The notes below the pieces were generated by a model that made no database searches, was not told the origin of the DNA, and saw only the letters and a list, made by a program, of their open reading frames with translations. Position numbers and translations under genes: made by a program. From Nitrosomonas sp. (GTDB lineage: Bacteria > Pseudomonadota > Gammaproteobacteria > Burkholderiales > Nitrosomonadaceae): 47,365 nucleotides of DNA. Every line of letters starts with the position of its first letter. Positions within the stretch are counted from its first letter, which is position 1. Shown piece after piece: positions 1-10,769 of this stretch. The stretch is taken from contig NZ_JAHBZY010000022.1 in NCBI RefSeq assembly GCF_019635155.1, forward strand, positions 1-47,365, in the 5' to 3' direction.

Positions 1-57
1 TTTATAGCTTTTTCTGGATATCCTGCTTTTCATCAAAGAAGATTATTATTTTATCAA

Positions 58-321
58 TTAATTCATCAGCTTAATTGCTGAAGACAAACGACTTTTACAA
101 CGTGATGCTTTATTCTTATGGATGATACCTTTACCAGCTATTGAATCAATCGTTCCTATCGACTCAATAAACACGCTCTTAGCAACCTCTTTGTCTCCCG
201 ATCCGATCGCTTTCCTTACAGATTTAATAGCCGTACGTAACTGTGATCGCAAATGAACATTATGCGACCTTCTTTTGACAGCCTGTCTAGCACGCTTCCT
301 TGCTTGTGCACTATTAGCCAT
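58..321 (-). CDS. rpsT: 30S ribosomal protein S20
   Basis: Small ribosomal subunit protein S20, which binds 16S rRNA during 30S assembly. The 87-residue product begins [13 protein letters not shown] and is rich in Lys and Arg, as S20 proteins are. It carries the typical internal KAIGSGDK and [13 protein letters not shown] stretches. A longer in-frame reading starts at 411, but the ATG at 319-321 gives the usual family length and N-terminus. It is preceded by a G-rich stretch (GGGGG) five bases upstream that can act as a ribosome binding site. The gene is monocistronic here, with rluB downstream in position but upstream in transcription order. Identification is secure from sequence pattern. 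Confidence 0.97.
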   Translation of the reverse strand: MANSAQARKRARQAVKRRSHNVHLRSQLRTAIKSVRKAIGSGDKEVAKSVFIESIGTIDSIAGKGIIHKNKASRCKSRLSSAIKLMN

Positions 322-429
322 TAATACCCCCAAACCCCTTAAGAAAAGCCTGAATGTTACTTTCTTTTCATTTATAGCGCAACTTGTAAGTAACCCATAT
401 AAACATAGCAAGCTTTTTATGCATCGCGA

Positions 430-1260
430 TCACTTGATTAACCCTAATAATCGCCGCGTTTCTTTCTCGTCCAATTCTACCCATTGCCCACGCTTGATTC
501 GCGGCGGCAGATTGATCGGACCAAAGCGTACGCGCATTAGACGGCTAACGGTAATGCCAATGGCTTCAAACATACGTCTTACTTCCCGGTTTTTGCCTTC
601 TTTTAGAATAACGCGATACCAATGATTGGCGCCCTCGCCACCTTCCTCGGCAAGATAAGTAAATGCGGCTTGACCGTCATCAAGCGATACACCCGTGGTC
701 AATTGTTTCATTTGTTCTTCAGTAAGTTCGCCAAGAATCCTAACAGCGTATTCGCGTTCCATCTCGAAACGGGGGTGCATCAATCGGTTAGCCAGGACGC
801 CATCATTGGTAAAAATCAACAACCCGCTCGTATTGAAGTCAAGACGGCCGACAGCTATCCATTTGGAAGATCTTAAATGCGGCAACTTGTCGAAAACCGA
901 TGGCCGATCTTGCGGATCGTTGCGACTGACAATTTCACCATCCGGTTTATGGTATAGCAACACTTTAGGCAGCTCATCCTCTGCATGGATGCGAATTGTA
1001 CGCTTACCGATGCGGATGACATCCCCCGGTCCGGCACGATCACCGAGCTGAGCAAGTTGACCATTTATCATCACTTTTCCGGCGGCAATTAATTCCTCCA
1101 TCTCCCGCCGCGAACCCAAGCCTTTTTGTGCCAGTAATTTTTGTAGCTTAAAGGTTGCCGTCGATTGCTTAGCAAGTGCCGTTGAGGCTGCCTTAGCGGA
1201 AACATGTACGTCTGGCGGTGTTTTTTTTCTTAGAGATCGAAATGATTTGTTGGTTTTCAT
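430..1260 (-). CDS. rluB: 23S rRNA pseudouridine synthase, RluB type
   Basis: Pseudouridine synthase of the RsuA/RluB/E/F family, acting on 23S rRNA. The 276-residue protein has a Lys-rich N-terminal tail and an S4-like RNA-binding domain (about residues 38-85, LQKLLAQKGLGSRREMEELI). The catalytic domain follows, with the signature GRLDFNTSGLLIFTNDG, in which the Asp is the catalytic nucleophile of the family. The C-terminal KEGKNREVRRMFEAIG motif is typical. I chose the ATG at 1258-1260. A longer reading to 1344 adds hydrophobic residues not expected in this family. The specific RluB assignment rather than RluE/F rests on length and the S4 domain. No scpB is seen next to it, although the two are often neighbours. 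Confidence 0.9.
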   Translation of the reverse strand: MKTNKSFRSLRKKTPPDVHVSAKAASTALAKQSTATFKLQKLLAQKGLGSRREMEELIAAGKVMINGQLAQLGDRAGPGDVIRIGKRTIRIHAEDELPKVLLYHKPDGEIVSRNDPQDRPSVFDKLPHLRSSKWIAVGRLDFNTSGLLIFTNDGVLANRLMHPRFEMEREYAVRILGELTEEQMKQLTTGVSLDDGQAAFTYLAEEGGEGANHWYRVILKEGKNREVRRMFEAIGITVSRLMRVRFGPINLPPRIKRGQWVELDEKETRRLLGLIK

Positions 1261-1261
1261 G

Positions 1262-1465
1262 GACGATAAAGTCACATTCAGCGCGGCACAGCAATTGAAA
1301 AATATGAATTTTAAACCATTCAGCAAGCAAACTGTTGGCACCATCGTTGGAAAATGCCGAGAAGATCGATTATCAACCTGATACGGTTATTCAATTGGTC
1401 GATAAATCTGCACACCCTGAACCGTTGCTGCTTGGCAGTCGTCAACGAACCAAAACAATTTGATG
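1262..1465 (+). pseudogene. Possible decayed coding remnant upstream of rluB
   Basis: Two short plus-strand reading frames look coding-like but do not join. One, starting near 1262, reads DDKVTFSAAQQLKNMNFKPF. The other, from about 1347, reads LENAEKIDYQPDTVIQLVDK and ends in a stop near 1463. A single frameshift near 1340 would fuse them into the C-terminus of one protein. I do not recognise the family. It could instead be chance open sequence between rluB and ybaB, so confidence is low. Confidence 0.25.
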
Positions 1466-1553
1466 AGAAAAGGAGATTCGGTCTGTTTCATGACTGATAA
1501 ACCCGGCTAAACGGTTGTCACGCAACCGTCACCGGCACTGGTAATTTCCAGCT

Positions 1554-1877
1554 TTAAAAAGGCAGTTTAAACCCTGGCGGCAAGCCCATGCCACTGGTCA
1601 ATGCTGACATTTTTTCCTGCGTGGTCACTTCGACTTTACGGACGGCATCGTTGAATGCTGCTGCCACCAAATCTTCCAGCATTTCTTTGTCGTCGCCAAC
1701 GAGACTGCTATCAATATTGACACGCTTCACGTCATGGCGGCAGGTCATGATCACTTTCACCATACCGGCGCCGGATTGCCCCTCTACCTCAATGTTCGCC
1801 AGATTCTCCTGCATTTTGCGCATGTTTTCCTGCATCATCTGAGCTTGCTTCATCATGTTACCCAGATTTCCTCTCAT
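1554..1877 (-). CDS. ybaB: Nucleoid-associated protein, YbaB/EbfC family
   Basis: DNA-binding nucleoid-associated protein of the YbaB/EbfC family. The 107-residue product has the family opening [19 protein letters not shown], a helical methionine- and glutamine-rich arm. The core follows with [13 protein letters not shown] and the C-terminal [12 protein letters not shown]. It lies directly downstream of dnaX with a 14-bp gap on the same strand. This dnaX-ybaB order is conserved in many proteobacteria and often continues into recR. recR is not present here, since rluB and a short non-coding stretch follow. The start matches the family N-terminus. Confidence 0.95.
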   Translation of the reverse strand: MRGNLGNMMKQAQMMQENMRKMQENLANIEVEGQSGAGMVKVIMTCRHDVKRVNIDSSLVGDDKEMLEDLVAAAFNDAVRKVEVTTQEKMSALTSGMGLPPGFKLPF

Positions 1878-1891
1878 TTCTACGATCTCCT

Positions 1892-3484
1892 TTATTTCTC
1901 GACAGGTTTTATGGTTGGAACAACTAATTTAGCATCAAATTGTTCAATTAATTCTTGCACAAGCGGATCTTGCTCGATAGCTGCAATAGCATTCGCTTGT
2001 TTTTGCTCTTCTTGCCGTTGCTGCAGAGCAGCAGGCGTTAAACCGGCTATGGTTCCGACTAAAAAGGTCAGTCTAACAGGTTTGCCAAAATATGTATCCA
2101 GCGCCGTTTGGATTTTCTCCTGATATTTCTTATCCAATAGGTGCTTATGCACTTCCGGCACATGCAGTTCAATATTATCCGCCGACAGCACTTTGGCTTC
2201 GCTGTGTTGCGCGAGCATCTTAGCCATTCCGGTGAGCTTTAATTGCTGACTTAATTGCGCCCAATCAAGAACCGGTACATCGTTGTTTTTCGAATGAACA
2301 ACAGGTTTGTCGCTTACTTGCGGTTTATGCGCTCGCACAGTTGCCGGAACATTAGCCACCGGCTCATTGGATTGCGGTTGCCTATTTCCAGGTATATCAC
2401 TCAGCCTAAAACTCAACATACGCAACAGCGTCATCGTAAATCCGGCATATTCATCCGGCGCCAGGCTTAAATCGTTCCGGCCATGCAACGCGATTTGATA
2501 AAACAACTGCACATCGTCCGGCATCAACCGATGCGACAATTTCATAATACGCGCGTATTCCGGCGTATCTTCATCGATTGCTTGCGGCACGGCTTGCACC
2601 AATGCAATCTGATGCAGGAGCGAAGCCATATCCTGCAAGGCAACATCAAATGACAAACATTGCGCTTCCATTTCTTCGGCCAACTTCAACAGTTGCACGC
2701 CGTTCATTTGTGTCAATGCATCCAGCAGATCGAACAAATAGCCTTGATCGATGATACCCAGCATATCCCGCACACTGGTTTCCTTAATGTTCCCTTCGCC
2801 AAAAGCAATCGCTTGATCCAACAAACTGAGCGCATCACGCATACTGCCTTGCGCGGCACGTGCGACCAATTGCAAAGAAACGTTATCGTAGGAAATTCTC
2901 TCTTGCGTCAGAATTTTATTCAAATGCTCGACAACCTGCGCCGGTGGGATTAGCTTGAGATTGAATTGCAGACAACGTGACAATACCGTTACCGGGATTT
3001 TCTGCGGATCAGTAGTCGCCAATACAAACTTCACATGCGCCGGTGGCTCTTCCAGCGTTTTCAGCATGGCATTGAATGCCGATTTGGAAAGCATATGAAC
3101 TTCATCAATAATATAAATCTTATAACGACCGCTGGTCGGCGCATACAATGCATTCTCCAATAACTCACGCATATTATCCACTTGCGTATTGGATGCCGCA
3201 TCCAGTTCGATTAAATCGATGAAGCTGCCATTATCAATTTGCTGACACGCGGAACAGGTGCCGCACGGAGAAGCGGTGACACCGGTTTCGCAATTAAGCG
3301 ACTTGGCTAAAATACGGGCGATAGTGGTTTTGCCAACACCGCGAGTTCCGGTAAACAAATAGGCATGATGCAAACGGTTTTGCTCAAGCGCATTGGTCAA
3401 AGCTCTGACTACATGCTCTTGTCCGGTTAATTCTAAAAAATTTTTTGGGCGCCACTTACGAGCGAGGACTTGTGTTTGAGACAC
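1892..3484 (-). CDS. dnaX: DNA polymerase III subunit tau/gamma
   Basis: Clamp-loader ATPase subunit of DNA polymerase III. The 530-residue protein carries a Walker A motif GTRGVGKTT (46-54), a zinc module with Cys65, Cys74, Cys77 and Cys80, and Walker B DEVH (127-130). The sensor-1/SRC region LSRCLQF is at 168-174. After residue 370 comes a less conserved Pro/Gln-rich linker and a C-terminal domain expected to bind the alpha subunit. I saw no A-rich slippery heptamer in the middle of the gene that would give a frameshifted gamma form as in E. coli, though translation alone cannot exclude one. ybaB follows closely, and the SRP RNA gene lies upstream on the same strand. Confidence 0.95.
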   Translation of the reverse strand: MSQTQVLARKWRPKNFLELTGQEHVVRALTNALEQNRLHHAYLFTGTRGVGKTTIARILAKSLNCETGVTASPCGTCSACQQIDNGSFIDLIELDAASNTQVDNMRELLENALYAPTSGRYKIYIIDEVHMLSKSAFNAMLKTLEEPPAHVKFVLATTDPQKIPVTVLSRCLQFNLKLIPPAQVVEHLNKILTQERISYDNVSLQLVARAAQGSMRDALSLLDQAIAFGEGNIKETSVRDMLGIIDQGYLFDLLDALTQMNGVQLLKLAEEMEAQCLSFDVALQDMASLLHQIALVQAVPQAIDEDTPEYARIMKLSHRLMPDDVQLFYQIALHGRNDLSLAPDEYAGFTMTLLRMLSFRLSDIPGNRQPQSNEPVANVPATVRAHKPQVSDKPVVHSKNNDVPVLDWAQLSQQLKLTGMAKMLAQHSEAKVLSADNIELHVPEVHKHLLDKKYQEKIQTALDTYFGKPVRLTFLVGTIAGLTPAALQQRQEEQKQANAIAAIEQDPLVQELIEQFDAKLVVPTIKPVEK

Positions 3485-3560
3485 GTTATCGATTGGGAAA
3501 GCGAATTTGATCCAATTAAATCAGAAAACCCGTAAAAACAGATCACAGTTCGTATTGGGT

Positions 3561-3656
3561 GGCGAGCCAGATCCCCGGCACTCGCAATATATAGCTATGG
3601 CTGCTTCCTTCCGGACCTGACCAGGTTGACTATCTTGCAATGCGGGGTGGCCCGCC
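3561..3656 (-). ncRNA. ffs: 4.5S signal recognition particle RNA
   Basis: Bacterial small SRP RNA. The reverse complement contains the highly conserved tip CAGGTCCGGAAGGAAGCAGC that binds Ffh. The ends pair: GGCGGGCCA at the 5' end with TGGCTCGCC at the 3' end (one G-U pair), and CCCCG with CGGGG further in. Ends are drawn at the base of this helix and are good to a few bases. Its position upstream of dnaX on the same strand matches the arrangement in many proteobacteria. Confidence 0.95.
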
Positions 3657-3809
3657 ATAAAACTTTTAAAGTGGCGGAAGTATACCAGCAGATGGCGGAT
3701 TACTCCAATTTCAATAATTACGCCAATCTGATATATGCTTGTCATCCAAACAATTAAAATCCAAATCTGACCGATCCGTTATAGGATTATTTTCACGGAA
3801 TCCAAAATT

Positions 3810-4937
3810 ATGTTTCATCATCACGACTTACTCAATGATCTTGATAAGCCGCTCCCTATCCAAGATAAAATTATCAGCGCACACCGCTCGATACAACAGC
3901 GATTTCCATTTATTTCCCGTATCGCGGTTGCGTTGTACGATCCGGAAACACGCATTTTAAAAACCTACTTGCATAGCAGCGGCGATTGCAAACCGTTAGC
4001 GAATTATCAAACGACGCTTGATGATGCACCTTCACTCAAGGAAATTTTAGCGAAAGGCCTGCCGCGCGTTGTCAATAACTTGGTTACCTTTGAAGACGGA
4101 AAGCACGAACATACGCGAAGGATAGGCCGGCATGGCTACGCCGCAAGTTACACAATGCCGATTTTCCATGCTGGAGAATTTGTCGGTTTTTTATTTTTCA
4201 ATTCGCATGAAAGTAATGTGTTTGCAGAGAATGTGTTAAGCATCCTGGATATTTATGGACATTTAATCGCATTAATGGTTATTAACGAATTGACTACACT
4301 TAGAGTCATGGGAGCTGCTCTAAAGACGACCAGCGGCATTACGCATGTGCGCGATCCGGAAACAGGCAGTCACTTGGACCGTATGTCACGCTACAGCCGT
4401 CTGATCGCCGAAGTACTGGCTGAAAAATATAATTTGGATGATGCCTATATCGAACACATTTTCATGTTCTCACCATTGCACGATATCGGGAAGATTTCCA
4501 TACCCGATAGCATCTTATTAAAGCCAGGCCGACTCGATGACCAAGAGAGAACTATCATGAATACGCATGCGCAAAAAGGAAGAGACATGATTGACGATAT
4601 TGTCATGAACTTTGGATTTAACAGTATCGATCACATTAATATATTGAGAAACATTGCAGAATTTCACCATGAAGCAGTGAATGGCAGCGGTTATCCTTCA
4701 GGAAAAAAAGGGCAAGAAATTCCATTGGAAGCACGTATTGTCGCAGTCGCCGATGTCTTTGATGCGCTGACTTCGCAGCGCCCTTATAAAGAGGCTTGGA
4801 GCAATCAGAAAGCATTTGATATGCTAAAACAAATGGCCGGAACACAATTGGATTCGGATTGTGTAAATGCGTTAATAAATAATGAAAAGGCGATTGAGTC
4901 GATTCAGCAGCAATTCAAAGAAAATATTTATGGCTGA
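3810..4937 (+). CDS. GAF and HD-GYP domain c-di-GMP phosphodiesterase
   Basis: Predicted cyclic di-GMP phosphodiesterase of the HD-GYP class, soluble. The 375-residue protein has an N-terminal GAF-like sensor region (about 25-155), a short helix, and an HD-GYP domain (about 165-365). Visible metal and catalytic residues are His224-Asp225 in SPLHDIGK, His253, and His286-His287-Glu288. The signature GSGYP is at 292-296, and Asp315 and RPYK (324-327) follow. The GYP motif is intact, so activity is plausible. No membrane segment or receiver domain is present, so the signal is probably a small cytoplasmic ligand sensed by the GAF part. The ligand is unknown. The start ATG has only a weak ribosome binding site. 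Confidence 0.9.
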   Translation: MFHHHDLLNDLDKPLPIQDKIISAHRSIQQRFPFISRIAVALYDPETRILKTYLHSSGDCKPLANYQTTLDDAPSLKEILAKGLPRVVNNLVTFEDGKHEHTRRIGRHGYAASYTMPIFHAGEFVGFLFFNSHESNVFAENVLSILDIYGHLIALMVINELTTLRVMGAALKTTSGITHVRDPETGSHLDRMSRYSRLIAEVLAEKYNLDDAYIEHIFMFSPLHDIGKISIPDSILLKPGRLDDQERTIMNTHAQKGRDMIDDIVMNFGFNSIDHINILRNIAEFHHEAVNGSGYPSGKKGQEIPLEARIVAVADVFDALTSQRPYKEAWSNQKAFDMLKQMAGTQLDSDCVNALINNEKAIESIQQQFKENIYG

Positions 4938-4938
4938 T

Positions 4939-5127
4939 CACACAAAAACGAATACCTTTCAGGCACAACCCTTCTCTTAATTCTTTCTTCAAACCTTTAT
5001 AGGGTTTGACGGTATTGTAGAAGTTAATGAAACGGATAAGCTGGATGCGACGATCAGCACTGTCTTTAAAACAGATTTGGTTGTACCACATGTTCATGAG
5101 AATCAGAATGACTTTCGGCTTTGTCAT
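4939..5127 (-). pseudogene. Possible transposase C-terminal remnant
   Basis: A short minus-strand reading frame contains RFINFYNTVKPYKGL. This resembles the conserved C-terminal end of DDE transposases (general pattern FxxFYNxxRPHxxL, as in IS481- and IS3-like enzymes). No catalytic residues and no intact transposase are visible around it. The frame runs past this segment into the 3' end of the HD-GYP gene, where it is probably meaningless. Reading: a relic of an old insertion. The alternative is chance similarity. Confidence 0.4.
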
Positions 5128-5164
5128 TAGTTAGTGATCCTTACAATATTTCTCAAGACACGCG

Positions 5165-6625
5165 ATGATACGGAATAGCATACAAACAAAACCTGCTTTG
5201 ATCCGACCAAGCGATGCTGCTGCATGGGTGTCTTGCGTCAGGAAAGCATGGCTGGATCAGCATCAACCCGCACTATACGAACCCGACGACTTCAATCGAA
5301 TGCTGAGCACTATGGGTCTTGAGCATGAAGCAGCGATACTCGCAAAACTGGAAAGCCAGTACCCGGTCAGTAAAGCTACTTCCTTTGAACATACCCAGGT
5401 CTTAATTCAACAAGGCGCGCCAGTCATTTACCAAGGTCAATTGATTGATGAACAACTGGGTTTGGTTGGTTACCCCGATTTTCTGATCCGGCATGAAAGC
5501 GGTCATTATCAACCCGCCGATGCCAAGCTGTCGTCCAGCGAAAATAAGAAAGCTATTCAAATTCAACTCGGAATCTATCGGCGATTATTAGCAAACAGGT
5601 TACCAGCAATCGTTTTTCTAGGTGATGGTCGCACAGCATTTCTCGGAGATGAAGTAAATGCGATTGTCGATGATTTCATTGCCAGTATAAGAACAATACT
5701 TGATCTACCTCAGCCACCCTCTGTTCGATACAGTCATAGCAAGTGCCGTATTTGCCCCTATATTGATTATTGTCGTCCGGATTTTGAAGCTCTGGAAGAT
5801 ATCTCATTGCTGTATGGCATCCATGGCAAAGCTGCCGATCATTTAGCTGAATTCGGAATCAATACAATTTCTCAACTTGCAGTTAGTTCAGCAGAATCTC
5901 TACCCGATGTGCCCTATCTCAAAGGACACAAAAGGAAACACCGTGCAATTCTGCAGGCCAATTCCTATCTGAATGGCGATATTTTTCAGCTTGACCAGGC
6001 ACCACTTCCTGAAGGCACTTGGATTCATTTCGATATCGAAGATAATCCGTTAACATCCAACCGTGAACGTCACGTATATCTTTGGGGATTTCTGCTACCT
6101 CCTTATACGAAAGATCGTTTTGATTACGTGTGGACTGATGACGAGTCTCATGATTTTGACGGCTGGTTAGGTTTTTTGAGCAAAATTGAAGCGTACCGTA
6201 TCGACTATCCATCGCTGAAACTTGCACATTATTCGAACCATGAAAGAGCCACTATACAAAGATATGCCGAACGCTATGCGATGAATAACCACCCCACGGT
6301 TTCTTGGTTGCTTGGAGGGAATAGCCCTTTATTTGATATCCAGAAACCTATCTTGGATTGCCTGATACTACCGCTGCAAGGATACGGTCTTAAAGATATT
6401 TGCAAACACCCTGGATTGGTTAATTTTCAATGGGAAAACAAAGACTCAGGATCGCAATGGTCGGTTGTGCAATTCAACCGCTTCCAAACAGAAGATAATG
6501 CGATTGAAAAGCAAAGATTAAAAACTGAGATTCTTGGCTATAACCGAGATGACGTAATTGCAACTCGGAAATTGGAGGAATGGCTCAAAAGCCTTTTTGC
6601 GCAATCACCAGCTCCGCACCGGTAA
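5165..6625 (+). CDS. TM0106-type RecB-like nuclease with RNase H-like domain
   Basis: Predicted nuclease of the TM0106/RecB-like family, role unknown. The 486-residue protein starts with a Cas4/RecB-like PD-(D/E)XK module. Visible elements are GLEHEAAI near residue 51, GYPDFLI near 102, and ADAKLSSS near 118, where Asp and Lys fit the D-x-K active site, plus a cysteine cluster CRICPYIDYC near 195 that may bind an iron-sulfur cluster. A C-terminal RNase H-like exonuclease domain follows: HFDIEDNP near 289 with acidic residues and YNRDDVIATRKLEEWL near 459. The order fits the known two-domain architecture. The gene stands alone between a transposase relic and a minus-strand gene, so context gives no pathway. 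Confidence 0.8.
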   Translation: MIRNSIQTKPALIRPSDAAAWVSCVRKAWLDQHQPALYEPDDFNRMLSTMGLEHEAAILAKLESQYPVSKATSFEHTQVLIQQGAPVIYQGQLIDEQLGLVGYPDFLIRHESGHYQPADAKLSSSENKKAIQIQLGIYRRLLANRLPAIVFLGDGRTAFLGDEVNAIVDDFIASIRTILDLPQPPSVRYSHSKCRICPYIDYCRPDFEALEDISLLYGIHGKAADHLAEFGINTISQLAVSSAESLPDVPYLKGHKRKHRAILQANSYLNGDIFQLDQAPLPEGTWIHFDIEDNPLTSNRERHVYLWGFLLPPYTKDRFDYVWTDDESHDFDGWLGFLSKIEAYRIDYPSLKLAHYSNHERATIQRYAERYAMNNHPTVSWLLGGNSPLFDIQKPILDCLILPLQGYGLKDICKHPGLVNFQWENKDSGSQWSVVQFNRFQTEDNAIEKQRLKTEILGYNRDDVIATRKLEEWLKSLFAQSPAPHR

Positions 6626-6701
6626 TTGATATTTTAAATCACCCGCTTCACATAAATTCAATTTTCGCCTCTATTCCGTATCTGTTAAAAATCCTGAGAT
6701 T

Positions 6702-6986
6702 TTATGGAGCAATTACCAAACGGCTGTCTAGCATTTTTTTTAAATGAGGAAATAATTGCTCATGTATTTCCTGCAATGCATAGATCTCTTCTAGCGCTTC
6801 CAATGGAAACCCCTGCCTGCTTTGTCCCTTTTCCACGACTAACAGTTTATTAATATATATGTAAAATTCTTTATACCCCCAATGCAGCCGAATCATTTCG
6901 GCCACTCTTTGGTATTTCGTATCCAGAACCGATTCTTTATTGCCCAAAATCGCATTAAACTCTTTAATAGATTTTCTTAATGACAT
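6702..6986 (-). CDS. Hypothetical 94-residue protein
   Basis: Unrecognised small soluble protein starting MSLRKSIKEFNAILGNKESV. It has no signal peptide, membrane helix or cysteine motif. It is rich in charged and aromatic residues (RLHWGYKEFYIYINKLL) and predicted mainly helical. The ATG at 6984-6986 is preceded by AAGGAAA eight bases upstream, a good ribosome binding site, which argues the gene is real and favours this start over the longer reading to 7040. It lies alone between two plus-strand genes and is divergent from dapE. Confidence 0.65.
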   Translation of the reverse strand: MSLRKSIKEFNAILGNKESVLDTKYQRVAEMIRLHWGYKEFYIYINKLLVVEKGQSRQGFPLEALEEIYALQEIHEQLFPHLKKMLDSRLVIAP

Positions 6987-7162
6987 ATCCGTTTCCTTTT
7001 CCTTATACACTGTAAAAAATTCAAAGCCACAATCAAACATGCGACTCTATTAATTGTTATATTACGGTCCAATTCGAATAAAATTCACTAAATTCCTTGA
7101 TGCGGTCAGCATCCGCTTATTGCATAATCACAAATGTTTCACACTTTTCTCGCCTACTTTAG

Positions 7163-8374
<1,212 letters not shown>

Positions 8375-8399
8375 TAATTGCTCACTCAACGATGCTCTG

Positions 8400-9014
8400 T
8401 TAAAGCAACCGATCAATTTCATTCAGCATCGTTCGGAAATTTACATAGTCGATTGAAATTGTATATATAGCTTCTTTATGCACCAATCGTAAGGAAGGAT
8501 ATGAATAGACATTCATGTTTCGTGATAGCTGAATTTGTCGTTGTAACTCGTTCTCGACATCTGCGCTCATCAAATCGGCTTTAAAAATATTCGTATCCAA
8601 GCCAATCTCATCGGCACATTCCTCTAGTACTTCTTGTAGCGCGGGATTTTTTGCCTGTTGATAGTAACCAGCTTGAATGGCTTGGATCATCGTCAGCTCC
8701 GCTCCTTGATATTGTTTTCCTGCCGCAATAACCGCACGGCAAGCGGGATAGGTTGAGCGAATTGGTATATTACGCGACCAAAATTCCCAATTAAATTGGA
8801 TTCCTGGCACCGTCTGTTCGATTTTTTGCCACGCTTGTTGAATACTCTGCTGCAGTGTGAGCGGCATTGGCGCCACTGTATCCGACGCCAAGCCGCCAAG
8901 CAAATAGATTACACCAATATCACTTGATAAATTTTTCTGTAAAAGAGACCATGCTTCCCTAAATGCATAACACCAACTACACATTGGGTCATGAATATAA
9001 TATAAATTTGTCAT
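8400..9014 (-). CDS. DsbA-family thioredoxin-fold protein
   Basis: 204-residue protein of the DsbA/FrnE-like superfamily. It opens MTNLYYIHDPMCSWCYAF, placing a CSWC redox motif at residues 12-15 after the first strand. A helical insertion follows, and a late YSYPSLRLV stretch contains the cis-proline region of the thioredoxin fold. No signal peptide is present, so it is probably cytoplasmic, like 2-hydroxychromene-2-carboxylate isomerase/FrnE relatives. The start at 9014 is preferred because the longer reading to 9065 adds cysteines of no known role. It converges with dapE, with 25 bp between the stops. Substrate unknown. Confidence 0.85.
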   Translation of the reverse strand: MTNLYYIHDPMCSWCYAFREAWSLLQKNLSSDIGVIYLLGGLASDTVAPMPLTLQQSIQQAWQKIEQTVPGIQFNWEFWSRNIPIRSTYPACRAVIAAGKQYQGAELTMIQAIQAGYYQQAKNPALQEVLEECADEIGLDTNIFKADLMSADVENELQRQIQLSRNMNVYSYPSLRLVHKEAIYTISIDYVNFRTMLNEIDRLL

Positions 9015-9271
9015 CGCATTCCACAAAGTAAATTCATTAGGAATAATGCAGCAATTACAATGCAATCAAATCGTTTTTCGTTGAATCAAAGGCAATGATA
9101 ACTCACACGCTCTATTCAATCGTCATCCAAAATCAAAATAAATTCGATCAGATAAAAAATGTAGAAGTGTAGATATTTCTGTTACTGATTGCCTACAGCG
9201 CAATAGCTAGTTTTCTATTAGAAAAATGTGTAGAATTGTGCGCTTTTTCCATTTAATGGATTATTAATTTC

Positions 9272-10501
9272 GTGGCATTTTACGTACAAAAATATGGCGG
9301 CACTTCAGTCGGAAGCACTGAAAGAATAAAAAATGTTGCTCGTCGGGTAGCAAAATTCCACGCACAGGGGCATCGGCTTGTCATTGTCGTCTCGGCAATG
9401 AGTGGTGAAACCAATCGGTTGATAGCTTTAGCTCATGAAGTACAAGAAACCCCCAACCCTCGTGAGTTGGATGTCATGATATCTACAGGAGAGCAAGTAT
9501 CAATCGCACTTTTAGCAATGGCATTAATGGAATTGAACGTGAGGGCCAAAAGCTACACAGGTCCTCAAGTAAGAATCTTAACCGATAGCACATTCACCAA
9601 AGCGCGTATATTAAACATCGATGAAGACAGGATTCGGGCGGATTTAGACGCGGGATATGTCGTTGTCGTCGCTGGATTCCAAGGCGTCGATGAAAAAGGC
9701 AGCATCACCACCTTGGGCCGAGGTGGATCTGACACAACTGGCGTTGCCCTTGCCGCGGCGCTCAAAGCGGATGAATGCCAAATTTATACCGATGTGGACG
9801 GAATTTATACAACAGATCCTCGTGTAGTCGCTGAAGCAAGAAGGTTAAATACAATAACTTTTGAAGAAATGCTGGAAATGGCAAGCCTTGGTTCTAAAGT
9901 CTTACAACTTAGATCAGTTGAGTTTGCCGGAAAATATAAAGTTAAGCTGAGAGTTCTTTCCAGTTTCGAAGAAGACGGACAAGGTACGCTGATCACATTT
10001 GAGGAAGATGAAAATATGGAACAAGCGGTTATTTCAGGTATCGCATTCAATCGCGACGAAGCTAAAATTACTGTACTAGGTGTTCCGGATCACCCAGGCA
10101 TCGCCTATCAGATTCTTGGACCTGTCGCTGATGCCAGTATTGATGTTGACATGATTATTCAGAATGTCGGACACGATGGCTTAACGGATTTCTCCTTCAC
10201 CGTTCATCGAAATGAATTTAAAAATACGATGAATATTTTAAAAGAACAAATCCAACCACATATTGGCGCCCGCGATGTGTTGGGTGGTGATAGAATTGCA
10301 AAGGTATCCGTTGTCGGCGTTGGGATGCGTTCTCATGCAGGAATTGCAAGCAAGATGTTCCGAGTGTTAGCAGAAGAAGGCATCAATATTCAGATGATCG
10401 CAACCTCTGAAATTAAAATATCAGTCGTCGTAGACGAAAAATATATGGAATTGGCTGTGCGAGTACTACACAAGGCTTTTGACCTTGAACAAGCACTATA
10501 A
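9272..10501 (+). CDS. lysC: Aspartate kinase
   Basis: Aspartokinase, which phosphorylates aspartate at the head of the lysine, threonine and methionine pathways. The 409-residue protein starts with the kinase signature VQKYGGTSVGS (Lys7). It contains the conserved STGEQVS and GRGGSDTTGVALA motifs, and ends in two ACT domains (about 265-409) that normally sense lysine and threonine. The length fits the single-function, ACT-regulated class. The start codon is GTG at 9272, and the ribosome binding site is weak. tRNA-Ser follows 43 bp downstream. No lysine-responsive leader is visible in the 257 bp upstream. Confidence 0.96.
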   Translation: MAFYVQKYGGTSVGSTERIKNVARRVAKFHAQGHRLVIVVSAMSGETNRLIALAHEVQETPNPRELDVMISTGEQVSIALLAMALMELNVRAKSYTGPQVRILTDSTFTKARILNIDEDRIRADLDAGYVVVVAGFQGVDEKGSITTLGRGGSDTTGVALAAALKADECQIYTDVDGIYTTDPRVVAEARRLNTITFEEMLEMASLGSKVLQLRSVEFAGKYKVKLRVLSSFEEDGQGTLITFEEDENMEQAVISGIAFNRDEAKITVLGVPDHPGIAYQILGPVADASIDVDMIIQNVGHDGLTDFSFTVHRNEFKNTMNILKEQIQPHIGARDVLGGDRIAKVSVVGVGMRSHAGIASKMFRVLAEEGINIQMIATSEIKISVVVDEKYMELAVRVLHKAFDLEQAL

Positions 10502-10544
10502 GAAAGCCAATAAACTCATCAAGAAACAAAAAGAATCATTTATC

Positions 10545-10637
10545 GGAGAGATGGCCGAGTGGTCGAAGGCGCTCCCCTGCTAAGGGAGTATAGGCTCAAA
10601 AAGCTTATCGAGGGTTCGAATCCCTCTCTCTCCGCCA
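10545..10637 (+). tRNA. tRNA-Ser (anticodon GCU)
   Basis: A complete class II tRNA with the CCA end encoded. The acceptor GGAGAGA pairs with TCTCTCC. The anticodon arm is CTCCC-CTGCTAA-GGGAG with anticodon GCT at 10579-10581. A long variable arm and the T arm GAGGGTTCGAATCCCTC follow. It decodes AGC/AGU. An IS3-family element begins about 80 bp downstream. Confidence 0.97.
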
Positions 10638-10769
10638 AATACCCAGCATCCACGCCGTTTACAAGCTCTATTGAAGTATATTCCCATCAACGATACCATC
10701 AAAAAGATTTTGATTTGGAGTTGCCCCCTTTAAACGGACACATTATGTTCTGTTTAAAGGAGAAGAAAT

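Noticed and set aside
1892-3484. Programmed frameshift in dnaX producing gamma
   Set aside because: No A-rich slippery heptamer with a following hairpin was seen in the middle of the gene.
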